Of a stretch of DNA of 64,000 nt, positions 1-8,266 are shown piece by piece. A program made the translations under genes and the position numbers. Origin of the DNA: Chryseosolibacter histidinae (lineage in GTDB: Bacteria > Bacteroidota > Bacteroidia > Cytophagales > Cyclobacteriaceae). The stretch lies in NCBI RefSeq assembly GCF_018598225.1, contig NZ_JAHESF010000001.1, positions 124,001 to 188,000 on the forward strand, given 5' to 3'. Position 1 is the stretch's first letter. Each line of letters begins with the position of its first letter. The notes beneath the pieces were generated by a model. It was not told the origin of the DNA and did no database searches. It saw only the letters and a list, made by a program, of their open reading frames with translations.

Positions 1-357
1 TTTCCCGGAACTGTAGTGTTCAGCGGTTTTGAGATCGGCGCCAGGATCAAGTCCGGGCTTCCGCTGATCAACAACAAGTCTATTCAGAAGAGCCCTGTGA
101 AAGATGTTTTCAGGATCGGCATCGCCAGCGCGGCAGAAGACAAGGAGGGAAGAAAGAGCTGGGATCAGACAGCCGTGTTGGTCGCCATCCGTGGTCACAA
201 ACCCTGGTACACACTGAAGGAAGGGAAGATCATTGTTGATGACAAAGGCAACAACCAATGGAACGACCAGGCAAAAGGTCAATTTTACCTGGCAGAAGAA
301 GCGCCGCCCTCAGAAGTTACAGCGCTTATCAATGAGTTGATGATGCACCAACCTTGA
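1..357 (+). CDS. Nucleoside hydrolase-like protein, C-terminal part (cut by window edge)
   Basis: The reading frame is open to the left edge, so this is the 3' end of a longer gene; the GTG at 16 is internal rather than a real start. The visible 118 residues contain VVFSGFEIG near the start and WDQTAVLVAIRG near residue 55, which I recognise as typical of the C-terminal half of inosine/uridine-preferring nucleoside hydrolase-like proteins of Bacteroidota, enzymes that cleave the N-glycosidic bond of nucleosides. The Asp-rich N-terminal metal site lies outside the window, so activity cannot be judged. The stop codon is followed within 3 bases by a palindromic intergenic repeat. Family call moderately sure. 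Confidence 0.6.
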   Translation, partial: FPGTVVFSGFEIGARIKSGLPLINNKSIQKSPVKDVFRIGIASAAEDKEGRKSWDQTAVLVAIRGHKPWYTLKEGKIIVDDKGNNQWNDQAKGQFYLAEEAPPSEVTALINELMMHQP

Positions 358-359
358 AT

Positions 360-502
360 GGTTGCCAGTTGCCGGTTACCGGATGGCCGGTTTCGGGTGG
401 TCTGACCATCACGCTTGTGTTTCAAAGGCTAACGATACGAAGCACAATTTAAATGGTTAACACTGCACGAACCGGCAACTGGCGACCGGCAACCGGCAAC
501 TA
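360..502. repeat. GTTGCC-type heptamer inverted-repeat element (copy A1)
   Basis: The left arm (361-390) is a degenerate array of GTTGCCR units about 7 bases long and the right arm (469-501) is its inverse, CCGGCAACTGG followed by further CCGGCAAC units. A roughly 80-base unrelated core separates them. The element fills the spacer between the nucleoside hydrolase stop and the convergent DUF2798 stop. It is one of five copies of this arm type in the window (360, 13968, 15811, 61436, 62041). Confidence 0.85.
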
Positions 503-508
503 AGTCGT

Positions 509-733
509 TCACGACTTAATCAACCTCGACACAACACCCTGCACCTTCGGTCCCAGGAACAGGATGGCGGGGATCACCACCACATAAGCTGTACCCCATG
601 ACCTCAACCAGATTCCCAGAAACTTTTCTGAGAATCCGATATTGATGCTGATCAGTGTGAACGAGATAATACCGGTGGTGATAATGCCCATCATCAGGGC
701 GAAAGCGATCCGTTGTTTAACTTCAGTTTTCAT
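509..733 (-). CDS. DUF2798 family small membrane protein
   Basis: A 74-residue protein with two predicted membrane helices (about residues 8-30 and 45-65) and the GIWLRSWGTAYVVVIPAIL segment typical of DUF2798. The ATG at 733 is chosen because upstream in-frame codons run into the thiolase gene; this start lies only 5 bases after the thiolase stop at 739, so the two are very likely translationally coupled. Function of the family is unknown. A second DUF2798 gene lies at 48215-48433 inside an ECF41 sigma operon, so this window holds two paralogues in different contexts. Confidence 0.75.
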   Translation of the reverse strand: MKTEVKQRIAFALMMGIITTGIISFTLISINIGFSEKFLGIWLRSWGTAYVVVIPAILFLGPKVQGVVSRLIKS

Positions 734-738
734 AATCT

Positions 739-2010
739 TTATTTTTCCATGATCATTGTAATGCCTTGTCCGCCGGCTGCACACACCGAGATGAAGCCAC
801 GTCCTGAGCCTTTTGTGTTCAGGAGCTTGGCCATCGTAGCAATGATGCGTCCGCCGGTGGCAGCGAAGGGGTGTGCGGCGGCAAGGCTGCTGCCTTTTAC
901 ATTCAATTTGCTGCGGTCAATGCTTCCCAGGGCCTGGTCAAATCCGAACGGCTTCATCAGCTCGGCACTCTCCCAGATCTTGAGCGTGGCAAGTACCTGC
1001 GCCGCGAAAGCTTCGTGGATCTCATAGAAGTCGAAATCCTGGAAGCGCAGCTCTGCTCTCCTGAGCATTCGTGTTGCTGCATACACAGGTGACAGCAGCA
1101 GGTTTTGTCTTTGTGTTACATATTCAATGGCGGCAACTTCCGCGTGGGTGATGTAAGCCAGCACCGGCAGCCCATGGTCCCGCGCCCATGCTTCGCTCGC
1201 CAGCAGCACACACGAAGCGCCGTCGGTGAAAGGAGTGGAGTTGCCTGCGGTAAGCGTACCGTTCACTTTGTCGAAGGCGGGTTTCAGCTTGGCCAGCTTC
1301 TCCATGCTTGTATCTTTCCGCACGTTGTTGTCGCGGTCCAGCCCGAGGTAAGGCGTGAGCATGTCTTTGAAGAACCCTTCTTCATAGGCCTTCACCATTT
1401 TCTGATGACTTTCCAGCGCAAACAGGTCCTGCGCCTCGCGGGTGATACCGTAATATTTTGCTGTGATCTCGGTGTGGCCGCCCATTGATAATCCGGAGCG
1501 CGGCTCGTCGATGCCCGGTGCTACCGGCGCAAGGTCCTTGAGCCTGATCTTCATAAATTTCCCGAGCCTTCCTCCGAAGCTCTTCTCTCGCCGTGCTTCC
1601 AGCAGGATCTTCCGAAGGCGTTCACCCAGCACCACGGGCACGTTGCTGGTGGAATCAACACCACCGGCAATGCCCACTTCGATCTGCCCGAGCGCGATCT
1701 TGTTCCCGATGTAGACCGCCGACTCTATCCCGGTATCGCACGCCTGCTGAATGTCACACGCAGGGGTGGAATGATCGAGCGTTGTACCCAGCACACACTC
1801 GCGCATCAGGTTGAATTCGCGTGTGTGCTTGATCACTGCGCCACCTGCCACTTCGCCCAGCCGCAATCCCTGCAGACGGTAACGGTCTATCAGTCCATTA
1901 AGCGCCGCCACCATCATGTCCTGGTTGCTGGCATTGGCGTAAGCGGTATTGTGACGTGCGAAAGGGATCCGGTTGTATCCGACGACTGCTACTTTGCGGG
2001 GTTGGTTCAT
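739..2010 (-). CDS. Acetyl-CoA C-acyltransferase (thiolase, FadI-like)
   Basis: 423 residues, the usual thiolase length. It would catalyse thiolytic cleavage of 3-ketoacyl-CoA in fatty-acid beta-oxidation (or the reverse condensation). The nucleophilic cysteine is C91 in QQACDTGIESA; the second-half motifs are HEAFAAQ (H332), AHPFAATGGR (H380) and the proton-transfer cysteine C410 in SVCAAGGQG. The HEAFA and HPFAATG forms match the trifunctional-enzyme beta subunit (FadI) class rather than biosynthetic AtoB. The usual glycine before HP is alanine here (AHP instead of GHP). No FadJ-type alpha subunit is adjacent; the only co-directional partner is the DUF2798 gene 5 bases downstream. Confidence 0.9.
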   Translation of the reverse strand: MNQPRKVAVVGYNRIPFARHNTAYANASNQDMMVAALNGLIDRYRLQGLRLGEVAGGAVIKHTREFNLMRECVLGTTLDHSTPACDIQQACDTGIESAVYIGNKIALGQIEVGIAGGVDSTSNVPVVLGERLRKILLEARREKSFGGRLGKFMKIRLKDLAPVAPGIDEPRSGLSMGGHTEITAKYYGITREAQDLFALESHQKMVKAYEEGFFKDMLTPYLGLDRDNNVRKDTSMEKLAKLKPAFDKVNGTLTAGNSTPFTDGASCVLLASEAWARDHGLPVLAYITHAEVAAIEYVTQRQNLLLSPVYAATRMLRRAELRFQDFDFYEIHEAFAAQVLATLKIWESAELMKPFGFDQALGSIDRSKLNVKGSSLAAAHPFAATGGRIIATMAKLLNTKGSGRGFISVCAAGGQGITMIMEK

Positions 2011-2047
2011 ATTATCTGGTTGTTGTTGTTTTTATCGCCTGGTTGTT

Positions 2048-2170
2048 AAAGTTGACAGTTGACAAAAGAGCAGTTGACAAAGTTCAGTGATACAGTTCAC
2101 TTGACCATTTATTATTCCGGGTAAGTTCACTCCGCACATTGTCAATTGCCCATTTGTCCATTGTCAACTA
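2048..2170. repeat. GTTGACA-type heptamer inverted-repeat element (E)
   Basis: The left arm (2050-2082) repeats AGTTGACA at about 7-base spacing and the right arm (2138-2169) is its imperfect inverse, TTGTCAAT...CATTGTCAACT. It fills the spacer between the thiolase start and the SDR stop; the last bases, CTA, are the complement of the SDR TAG stop codon. Confidence 0.8.
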
Positions 2171-2905
2171 TTTATTCATCGTTGCCAGTGCCTCTGCCGG
2201 AGACGTTCTGCTCAACTCATAAATATAGGCAGTATTGCCAACATGTATCTCGTATTCGTCTTTTTCAAATGCCTGGATGAGCGCCTCTGCAACCGTTACC
2301 GGAGGAATGCCATTGGCGCCGCCGATATCCTGCGAAAAATCTGTGTTCACAAGTGGTGGCATCAGCTCGAAAACTTTAATAGTAGTGTTCTTGGCCAGGT
2401 CAAGGCGCAGTGATAAGGTATAGGAGTGCAGCGCAGCCTTGCTGGCCGAGTAGGTTGCGATCACATGGTTAGGTGCAAAAGACACGATAGACGATACATT
2501 AACGATGGCGGCTTGTTTCTGTTGACGGAGCAGGGGCAGGAGCTTTTCGTTCAGCCGGATGATGGAGAGATAGTTTGTGAGGATCTCTTCGCCGGCTTTT
2601 TCGTAAGATGTACCACCGTTCGAAAGCTGGTGCACGAACGCACGGCCCGCATTGTTGATCACCACGTTTAGCGCAGGGAAATCGGCTTCGAGGCGTGACA
2701 CGAGCAGGTCCACATCGGCGGCGTTGGTTACATCACTTACAATGGCGGTGACACCCGGTACCAGCGATGCGGCCCGTTTCAGCCTGGCTTCATTCCTTCC
2801 GGTGATGATAACGTTGTTGCCCCGGGCAATAAACTGCCTGGCGATCTCCAGTCCGATGCCTGCGCTTCCTCCGGTGATCAGTACGGTGTTTTGTGTTGTT
2901 TTCAT
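2168..2905 (-). CDS. Short-chain dehydrogenase/reductase (DltE-like)
   Basis: A 245-residue classical SDR. The nucleotide-binding TGGSAGIG motif is at residues 11-18, NNAG near residue 86, and the catalytic Ser...YSASK region near residues 140-155. The tail (LMPPLVNTDF and a YEIHVGNTAYIYELSRTSP segment) resembles the DltE-like subgroup, whose substrates are generally unknown. The ATG at 2905 is preferred over one 33 bases upstream because the longer form would run through a palindromic operator at 2934-2953. The TetR gene lies directly upstream on the same strand, and both carry the same operator, so this is probably the regulated target. Confidence 0.88.
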   Translation of the reverse strand: MKTTQNTVLITGGSAGIGLEIARQFIARGNNVIITGRNEARLKRAASLVPGVTAIVSDVTNAADVDLLVSRLEADFPALNVVINNAGRAFVHQLSNGGTSYEKAGEEILTNYLSIIRLNEKLLPLLRQQKQAAIVNVSSIVSFAPNHVIATYSASKAALHSYTLSLRLDLAKNTTIKVFELMPPLVNTDFSQDIGGANGIPPVTVAEALIQAFEKDEYEIHVGNTAYIYELSRTSPAEALATMNK

Positions 2906-2933
2906 GGTTTTATGTTTATAGATCAATGTTAAA

Positions 2934-2953
2934 ACCATACCGATCGGTATGGT
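2934..2953. promoter_or_regulatory. TetR operator upstream of the SDR gene
   Basis: A perfect 20-base palindrome, ACCATACCGATCGGTATGGT, beginning 29 bases upstream of the SDR start codon. Its core ATACCGATCGGTAT recurs at the same distance upstream of the TetR gene, which makes a shared operator likely. Confidence 0.85.
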
Positions 2954-2970
2954 ATTGGGTAAATAAAAAC

Positions 2971-3561
2971 TTATTCGAGGTCATGGATCATTTTTTCAAC
3001 CGACTTCATGATCGTTTTCAGGTGATTGAGCTTACCGGTTGCCCGGGAGATCATGATCGCGCCTTCGATGGTGGCGATCATGGTCAGCGCTGTTGTTTCG
3101 GCATCCACCGACGGCCGGAATGCCTTTTCTTTAATACCCTTCTGAATGAGGCTTACGATCTTGTTTCTCCAGGCCATCAGCGCGGCACCCGCCCTCTTTT
3201 TGAGCTCGGGATGTGTATCGTCCGATTCAATGGCCGTATTCAGAATAGGACATCCGCCCAAAGGAAAAGGCTTTCTCAGGATATCGTTGGTGTATACCTT
3301 CACATAGCTGAGCAGCTGGTCTTTCGCGGAAGCATATTTGCCCATTTCCGCATCGATCACCGCATTGACCATTTTAAGGTGATGGTCAAAAACAGCCAGC
3401 GCCACCGCATTCTTGTCTGTAAAGTTGTTGTAGATGCTGCCCTTGGTAAGCCCCGTTGCCTTCTCCATATCCGAGAGCGTGGTACCGGCAAAACCCTTCA
3501 TATTGAATAAAGGAGCGGTTTTTTCAACAATGAGCGCTTTTGTCTGTTCGGCCTTGGGCAT
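2971..3561 (-). CDS. TetR/AcrR family transcriptional regulator
   Basis: 196 residues. The N-terminal helix-turn-helix (about residues 7-53) shows the family signature: LFNMKGFAGTTLSDM, then GLTKGSIYNNFTDK. The C-terminal part resembles the TetR_C domain found in regulators of oxidoreductase genes and carries a GGCPILN segment. The ATG at 3561 gives the standard N-terminus MPKAEQTK. It sits upstream of the SDR gene on the same strand, 65 bases apart, with identical palindromes 29 bases upstream of both start codons, so it most likely represses itself and the SDR. The inducing ligand is unknown. Confidence 0.9.
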   Translation of the reverse strand: MPKAEQTKALIVEKTAPLFNMKGFAGTTLSDMEKATGLTKGSIYNNFTDKNAVALAVFDHHLKMVNAVIDAEMGKYASAKDQLLSYVKVYTNDILRKPFPLGGCPILNTAIESDDTHPELKKRAGAALMAWRNKIVSLIQKGIKEKAFRPSVDAETTALTMIATIEGAIMISRATGKLNHLKTIMKSVEKMIHDLE

Positions 3562-3589
3562 ATTATTCTGCTTTTGGTTCCGTAAAAAT

Positions 3590-3603
3590 ATACCGATCGG
3601 TAT
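3590..3603. promoter_or_regulatory. TetR autoregulatory operator
   Basis: A perfect 14-base palindrome, ATACCGATCGGTAT, starting 29 bases upstream of the TetR start codon. It is identical to the core of the 20-base palindrome upstream of the SDR gene. Confidence 0.8.
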
Positions 3604-3656
3604 GCTTTTACAACCGGGGCATGTGAATTTTAGTTTCATACAATTGAGATTAATTT

Positions 3657-3907
3657 AAAAGTCTACGGTCGACAGTCCACCGCCGACTCGGGTTCCGTCA
3701 TTCAGCGCGGCGAATGTGGCGGGCATTGAGGGACGAGGAATCACCTTATCGCGAAGTGAAGGCCTTTGGAACAGTTGCTCGAATTAAGTGCGCAGTGACG
3801 TTCGGGGGATCCTTCGCTCGCACAGGCCATCGCTCCACTCGTCGCTCTGGATGACGGTCTTTGAAGGGATGCCGTGGTCTGTGGACCGTCGACTGTGGAC
3901 TAAAAAA
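3657..3907. repeat. GTGGACT-type inverted-repeat element with nested GGATCCTTCGC core (B1/C1)
   Basis: This fills the 361-base spacer before the pirin gene. The outer arms are a degenerate TCGACAGTCCACC array at 3660-3690 and its inverse, GTGGACCGTCGACTGTGGAC, at 3882-3902. Inside is a copy of another dispersed element, recognisable by CTCGAATTAAGTGCGCAGTGACG, GGGGGATCCTTCGCTCGC and CGCTCTGGATGACGG. Reading frames running through it into the pirin gene are not genuine N-termini. Confidence 0.8.
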
Positions 3908-3922
3908 TCGTTAATTTCCCTT

Positions 3923-4741
3923 ATGAAGAAAAAGATCACTCTCATTCTCAATGGCAAGGAAAAACACATCTCTGACGAAGATGTTGTTATACAGTCGTTG
4001 CCGACCGCTGAATTCAGGTTTGCAAACCCATTTATAGTAGTACACCACATGGGACCGAAGGTGTTGCCTCCCGAGACATCGGCCGGATCGTATCCTCATC
4101 CACACCGGGGTTTTGCACCTGTAACCTTTATTGTTCAGGGTGAGCTCAGTCATAAGGACAATGCAGGCCACTCGGGCAATGTAAAAGCCGGCGACGCACA
4201 GTGGATGTTTTCGGGCAAGGGCCTGCTTCATGACGAGGTGCCACCAGAACAATTCATGAAACGGGGAGGCACCCAGGAGTTTTTGCAGCTGTGGATCAAT
4301 GTGCCGAAAGCGAATAAATGGGATACGCCCGCTTATCAGCTGGTAAAAAAAGAACAGCAGCCGGAAGTATTGAAAAGTGACGGCGTGGCCTTGCGACTGG
4401 TCAGCGGCATTTATGATGGAAAGACCGGTCCAATGAAAACACATACACCGGTGATCTTTGTAATTGGAAGCATTGCCAAAGACAAAGCGGTGAACCTGAA
4501 AGCGACACCCGGCTACTGGACCCTGCTCTATATTATAAAAGGAGAGGTCACCGTCAACGACCGGGATGCCGCCATCCACAACCTGATCGTTTTTGAAAAA
4601 GAGAATGATGAGATCGGTGTGGTAGCCAAAACCGATACGCAGGTACTCTTTATGTCTGCGGAGCCCATCAACGAGCCCGTGGCGGCGAAGGGCAATTTTG
4701 TGATGAACACCCCGGAGGAGGTGAAGCAGGGCCATGGATGA
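3923..4741 (+). CDS. Pirin family protein
   Basis: 272 residues. A cupin-fold pirin: the N-terminal barrel carries the conserved PHPHRGFAPVTFIVQGE metal-binding block (about residues 54-70) followed by H in ELSHKD and by GKGLLHDE, and the C-terminal barrel starts near residue 165. Pirins are iron-binding proteins with reported quercetinase-type or regulatory roles; which applies here cannot be told. The ATG at 3923 is chosen because upstream codons lie in a repeat element. It stands alone between that repeat and the TonB receptor. Confidence 0.9.
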   Translation: MKKKITLILNGKEKHISDEDVVIQSLPTAEFRFANPFIVVHHMGPKVLPPETSAGSYPHPHRGFAPVTFIVQGELSHKDNAGHSGNVKAGDAQWMFSGKGLLHDEVPPEQFMKRGGTQEFLQLWINVPKANKWDTPAYQLVKKEQQPEVLKSDGVALRLVSGIYDGKTGPMKTHTPVIFVIGSIAKDKAVNLKATPGYWTLLYIIKGEVTVNDRDAAIHNLIVFEKENDEIGVVAKTDTQVLFMSAEPINEPVAAKGNFVMNTPEEVKQGHG

Positions 4742-4846
4742 CTTTGAAAAGGGATAATTCGGCGCGTGGTAAAAAAGATTTGAACTTCAATAGGGGTATG
4801 CGGATAAGTGATTGTCATAAAGCAAACAAAAACAAAACAAGGCTTC

Positions 4847-7201
4847 ATGAAATCACAAATCATCAACTTGCTCGCGGCCTTCACGTTGCTGCTGGCAATA
4901 CCAGTAACGGCCCAGCAGATCACCCAGAACATACGCGGCACCATCGTTGACCAGGACAGTCAGATGCCACTGGCTGGTGCCACCGTGATGGTGGTAGGTA
5001 CCAGTCCGATCATCGGCACCATGACCGATGGCGACGGAAACTTCCGGCTTACCGGTGTGCCTATTGGTCGCGTCACGTTGAAAGTGACGTTCATGGGATA
5101 CGAAGAGAGAACCATCCCCAACCTGCTGATCGGATCGGCCAAGGAAGAGATCCTGAACGTCACCCTGGCGGAATCCGTGAATACACTCGAAGCGGTCACC
5201 ATCACCGGCGACCAGAACAAAGGTGAAGTGCTCAACGAGATGGCCATGATCAGCGCACACACTTTTTCCGTGGAAGAAACATCACGCTACGCAGGTTCTT
5301 TTGACGACCCTGCCAGAATGGTGGTGGCCTTTGCCGGTGTGAACGGCGACGCGGAAGGCAACAACGACATCATCGTGCGGGGTAACTCTCCCAAAGGTAT
5401 CCTCTGGAGACTTGAAGGTGTGGCCATCCCCAACCCCAACCACTTTGCAGGTGAAGGTTCCACCGGTGGCCCGATCAACGCGCTGAGCAGCAAGATGCTG
5501 AGCAACTCGGATTTCTTCACAGGAGCGTTCGCAGCCGAGTATGGCGACGCTACTTCCGGTGTGTTCGATATGAGACTCAAACGTGGCAACAACGAGCAAC
5601 GCGAATATACAGCGTCGATCAGTACCCTTGGTCTCGACATGACAGCCGAAGGTCCTTTCAAGGCCGGTGGCCGCGGATCATACATCGCCAACTACCGTTA
5701 TTCAGCCCTCGATCTCCTCGACAAAGCAGGTGTGGTCGACTTCGGTGGTGTGCCCCGTTACCAGGATATGTCGTTCAAGATCCAGCTGCCCGTCAATGGC
5801 AAGCACAGCCTTTCGATCTTCGGCCTCGGTGGCATGAGCGGCATCGATACGGAAGAGAAGGACGAAAAAGATGAAGACATCATCACCGGTAAATTCAACG
5901 GCAGAAATAAAATGGGTGTGCTCGGGTTATCACACACGTACCAGATCAATGACGATATGTACCTGAAGAGCTCGCTTGCAGCCACCGGTTCGGATAACAA
6001 TTACAAGTTCGCGACGCCCAATGATGACGATCAGTTCCATGTCATCGAGCAAGGCAACATCAGCAAGTCGTCGATGATCGCAACAACCACTTTCAACTAC
6101 AAGCTTAACGCTAAGCACAAGCTGGAGTCAGGTATCATCCTGACAAGGTTGAACTTCAACATGAAAGCCGATGAGTGGGATTTCGACAAGGATGTGCTGG
6201 CGAATGAGCTCTCAGAAGAGGGCAGCTCCGCCACATTCCAGGCATTTGCCAGCTGGAAGTACCGGATCAGCGAGAACCTCACCATGATCAACGGTCTGCA
6301 CTACCTGCAGTTTGCCCTGAACAACAACAACTCCATAGAGCCGAGGATGGGCCTCAAGTGGCAGGTTGACGACAAACAATCGTTCAATGTGGGAGCAGGT
6401 CTGCACAGCAAGCTCGAAGGTGTGTCTACTTACCTGGCCAAACGTTATGCCGATGATGGTACCTTCACACAACCTAACAAGGACCTGGAGATCACCAAAG
6501 CCGCACACTTTGTATTGGGATACGACCGCCGGCTGGGAGAGAACACGCACCTGAAAGTGGAAACCTACTATCAGCACCTTTATGACGTACCGGTTGAAGA
6601 CTCCAACACCAGTGCATACTCGTTGCTGAACGTCAGCGAAGGTTATACCACACGTCAGCTGGTGAACGACGGCAAAGGCAAGAACTACGGTGTGGAGCTG
6701 ACCCTTGAACGGTATTTACACAATGGCCTTTACTACATGAGCACGCTCTCGTTGTTCCGCTCGTTGTATACAGCCAAAGATGGCATCGAACGCAAGTCGG
6801 CCTTCGACAATAACTACGTGGCCAACCTGATCGGCGGCAAGGAATTCAAAGTAGGGAACCCTTCGAAGAACAAGGTGCTGTTCGTGAATACGAAAGTGGC
6901 GCTGATCGGTGGCAAACGTTATTCACCCATCAACCTGGAAGCCTCCATCGCCCGCGGCGAAGAAGTTACGGATGAGCTGAATCCGTTCTCTGCAAAAGGC
7001 GACGATATCTTCCGCACCGATTTCTCTATCGGCCTGAGAAGGAACAGGAAACGCACGACTACCGAGTTCAAGTTCGACGTTCAGAACATCCTGAACAACC
7101 AGACCGTGGTAGGAGAGGATTATATCAACGCCACCGAATCAATATACAAGAGCAAGCAGCTGGGCATGTTGCCAACCATCAGCTACAAAGTGAGTTTTTA
7201 A
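4847..7201 (+). CDS. TonB-dependent outer-membrane receptor with CarboxypepD_reg-like domain
   Basis: 784 residues. A Sec signal peptide covers residues 1-22 (ending PVTAQQ). Residues about 26-105 form the carboxypeptidase-regulatory-like beta-sandwich typical of Bacteroidota receptors (GTIVDQDSQMPLAGATVMV, then GNFRLTGVPIGRVTLKV). A plug domain follows (VAFAGVNGDAEGNNDIIVRG, GAFAAEYGDATSGVFDM), and the rest is a 22-strand-type barrel ending in the aromatic ISYKVSF. No SusD-like partner or anti-sigma gene is adjacent, so the substrate is unknown and it need not be a polysaccharide receptor. A G/C-rich hairpin 22 bases downstream probably ends the transcript. Confidence 0.9.
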   Translation: MKSQIINLLAAFTLLLAIPVTAQQITQNIRGTIVDQDSQMPLAGATVMVVGTSPIIGTMTDGDGNFRLTGVPIGRVTLKVTFMGYEERTIPNLLIGSAKEEILNVTLAESVNTLEAVTITGDQNKGEVLNEMAMISAHTFSVEETSRYAGSFDDPARMVVAFAGVNGDAEGNNDIIVRGNSPKGILWRLEGVAIPNPNHFAGEGSTGGPINALSSKMLSNSDFFTGAFAAEYGDATSGVFDMRLKRGNNEQREYTASISTLGLDMTAEGPFKAGGRGSYIANYRYSALDLLDKAGVVDFGGVPRYQDMSFKIQLPVNGKHSLSIFGLGGMSGIDTEEKDEKDEDIITGKFNGRNKMGVLGLSHTYQINDDMYLKSSLAATGSDNNYKFATPNDDDQFHVIEQGNISKSSMIATTTFNYKLNAKHKLESGIILTRLNFNMKADEWDFDKDVLANELSEEGSSATFQAFASWKYRISENLTMINGLHYLQFALNNNNSIEPRMGLKWQVDDKQSFNVGAGLHSKLEGVSTYLAKRYADDGTFTQPNKDLEITKAAHFVLGYDRRLGENTHLKVETYYQHLYDVPVEDSNTSAYSLLNVSEGYTTRQLVNDGKGKNYGVELTLERYLHNGLYYMSTLSLFRSLYTAKDGIERKSAFDNNYVANLIGGKEFKVGNPSKNKVLFVNTKVALIGGKRYSPINLEASIARGEEVTDELNPFSAKGDDIFRTDFSIGLRRNRKRTTTEFKFDVQNILNNQTVVGEDYINATESIYKSKQLGMLPTISYKVSF

Positions 7202-7223
7202 GGTTCACGCTGATGCGTGTGGC

Positions 7224-7250
7224 AAGGGGGGAGCCGGGGGGTTCCCCCTT
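7224..7250 (+). terminator. Hairpin downstream of the TonB receptor
   Basis: AAGGGGG at 7224-7230 pairs with CCCCCTT at 7244-7250 across a 13-base loop, followed by the T-rich CTTATTTA. It lies 22 bases after the receptor stop codon, as expected of an intrinsic terminator, although the T tract is short. Confidence 0.55.
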
Positions 7251-7347
7251 CTTATTTACATTCAAGCCCTTCAGGCTTGGTTCGCCGCCTGGCCTGCCTA
7301 TTTTTGTCAGTAGACCATTTGTCGCGTTAATCTTGTCCATGCAATTG

Positions 7348-7399
7348 AAGCCCCAACGGGGCTTAATATGAATAACCCACGGTGAAGCCGTGGGTTATT
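7348..7399. repeat. REP-like double hairpin
   Basis: Two hairpins in tandem: AAGCCCC/GGGGCTT (7348-7364, loop AAC) and a perfect 12-base stem AATAACCCACGG/CCGTGGGTTATT (7371-7399, loop TGAAG). The pair of small GC-rich hairpins resembles REP-type elements that in other bacteria are mobilised by stand-alone TnpA-REP transposases; no transposase is in this window. Confidence 0.7.
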
Positions 7400-7475
7400 G
7401 ACTGTGATGGGAGACTTGCGACACGTTCGATCGTGATCACAGGCGATGCATGCTCATGGCGCATCACCGGGTGAA

Positions 7476-8162
7476 TCATGATCGGGCGGCAGTGATCGTA
7501 CGCGTAACCGTCTCTCCATTCTCGTATCCCACAATCACCTCGCTCACCATCGTGTTCAGAAACAAGCCCGTCTCCACCACGCCGGGAATTTTTTTGATGG
7601 CAGTATCAAGCGAAGCAGGATCTTCAATACGCGCAAACCTGCAATCGATGATCAGGTTTCCATTGTCCGTCACAAATTCCTTTCCTTCTTTTTTGCGGAT
7701 GGAGGGCTCGCATCCCAACGCCCGCAGTTGCTTCAGCGCGAGGGCCGGCGCAAAAGGCACGATCTCTACCGGAAGTGGAAAACTTCCTAACGTGTCCGTG
7801 AGCTTGGATTGATCTACTACAACGATGAACCGCCTGCTGGCAAAGGCCACGATCTTTTCGCGCAGCAATGCCCCGCCACCACCTTTGATCAGGTTTCCCC
7901 GGGCGTCCACCTCGTCGGCACCATCGATGGCGATATCAACCGACTCGATCGCGGCAAGCGGCAACAATGGAATGTTCACTTCTAGCGCAAGTTTTTCAGA
8001 CGCCACTGATGTAGCCACGGCTTTGATGACGAGCCCTTGTTTGATCCGTTCGCCGATCTTGTTGATAGCGTGCGATGCCGTAGAGCCGGTGCCCAGGCCA
8101 ACGACCATGTGATCCTCTATTTTTTCAACAGCCTTTTCTGCTGCAAGCTTCTTCGCATTCAT
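7476..8162 (-). CDS. rpiA: Ribose-5-phosphate isomerase A
   Basis: 228 residues, the normal RpiA length. It interconverts ribose 5-phosphate and ribulose 5-phosphate in the pentose phosphate pathway, in the cytoplasm. The family motifs are all present: VVGLGTGSTASH (phosphate loop, residues 20-31), DIAIDGADEVD (catalytic Asp/Glu), and LIKGGGGALLREKI (catalytic Lys and Glu). It is divergent from the P-type ATPase gene with a 104-base gap. No operon partner is visible. Confidence 0.96.
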   Translation of the reverse strand: MNAKKLAAEKAVEKIEDHMVVGLGTGSTASHAINKIGERIKQGLVIKAVATSVASEKLALEVNIPLLPLAAIESVDIAIDGADEVDARGNLIKGGGGALLREKIVAFASRRFIVVVDQSKLTDTLGSFPLPVEIVPFAPALALKQLRALGCEPSIRKKEGKEFVTDNGNLIIDCRFARIEDPASLDTAIKKIPGVVETGLFLNTMVSEVIVGYENGETVTRTITAARS

Positions 8163-8266
8163 AATGTGTTTCTAATCCAAGGATTATAAATCGATTAAAA
8201 GGTTTCTCCCCCTCAGATAAATTGACAGAGGTTGGCTAACTTTCAACAAACAGGAAATATCGGTTT

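Noticed and set aside
2893-3510. 205-residue frame antisense to the TetR gene
   Set aside because: TetR on the minus strand is clearly the real gene, with family motifs and operator spacing.
4847-7201. SusC/SusD-type polysaccharide utilisation locus
   Set aside because: The receptor has no SusD partner, glycoside hydrolase or matching regulator beside it.
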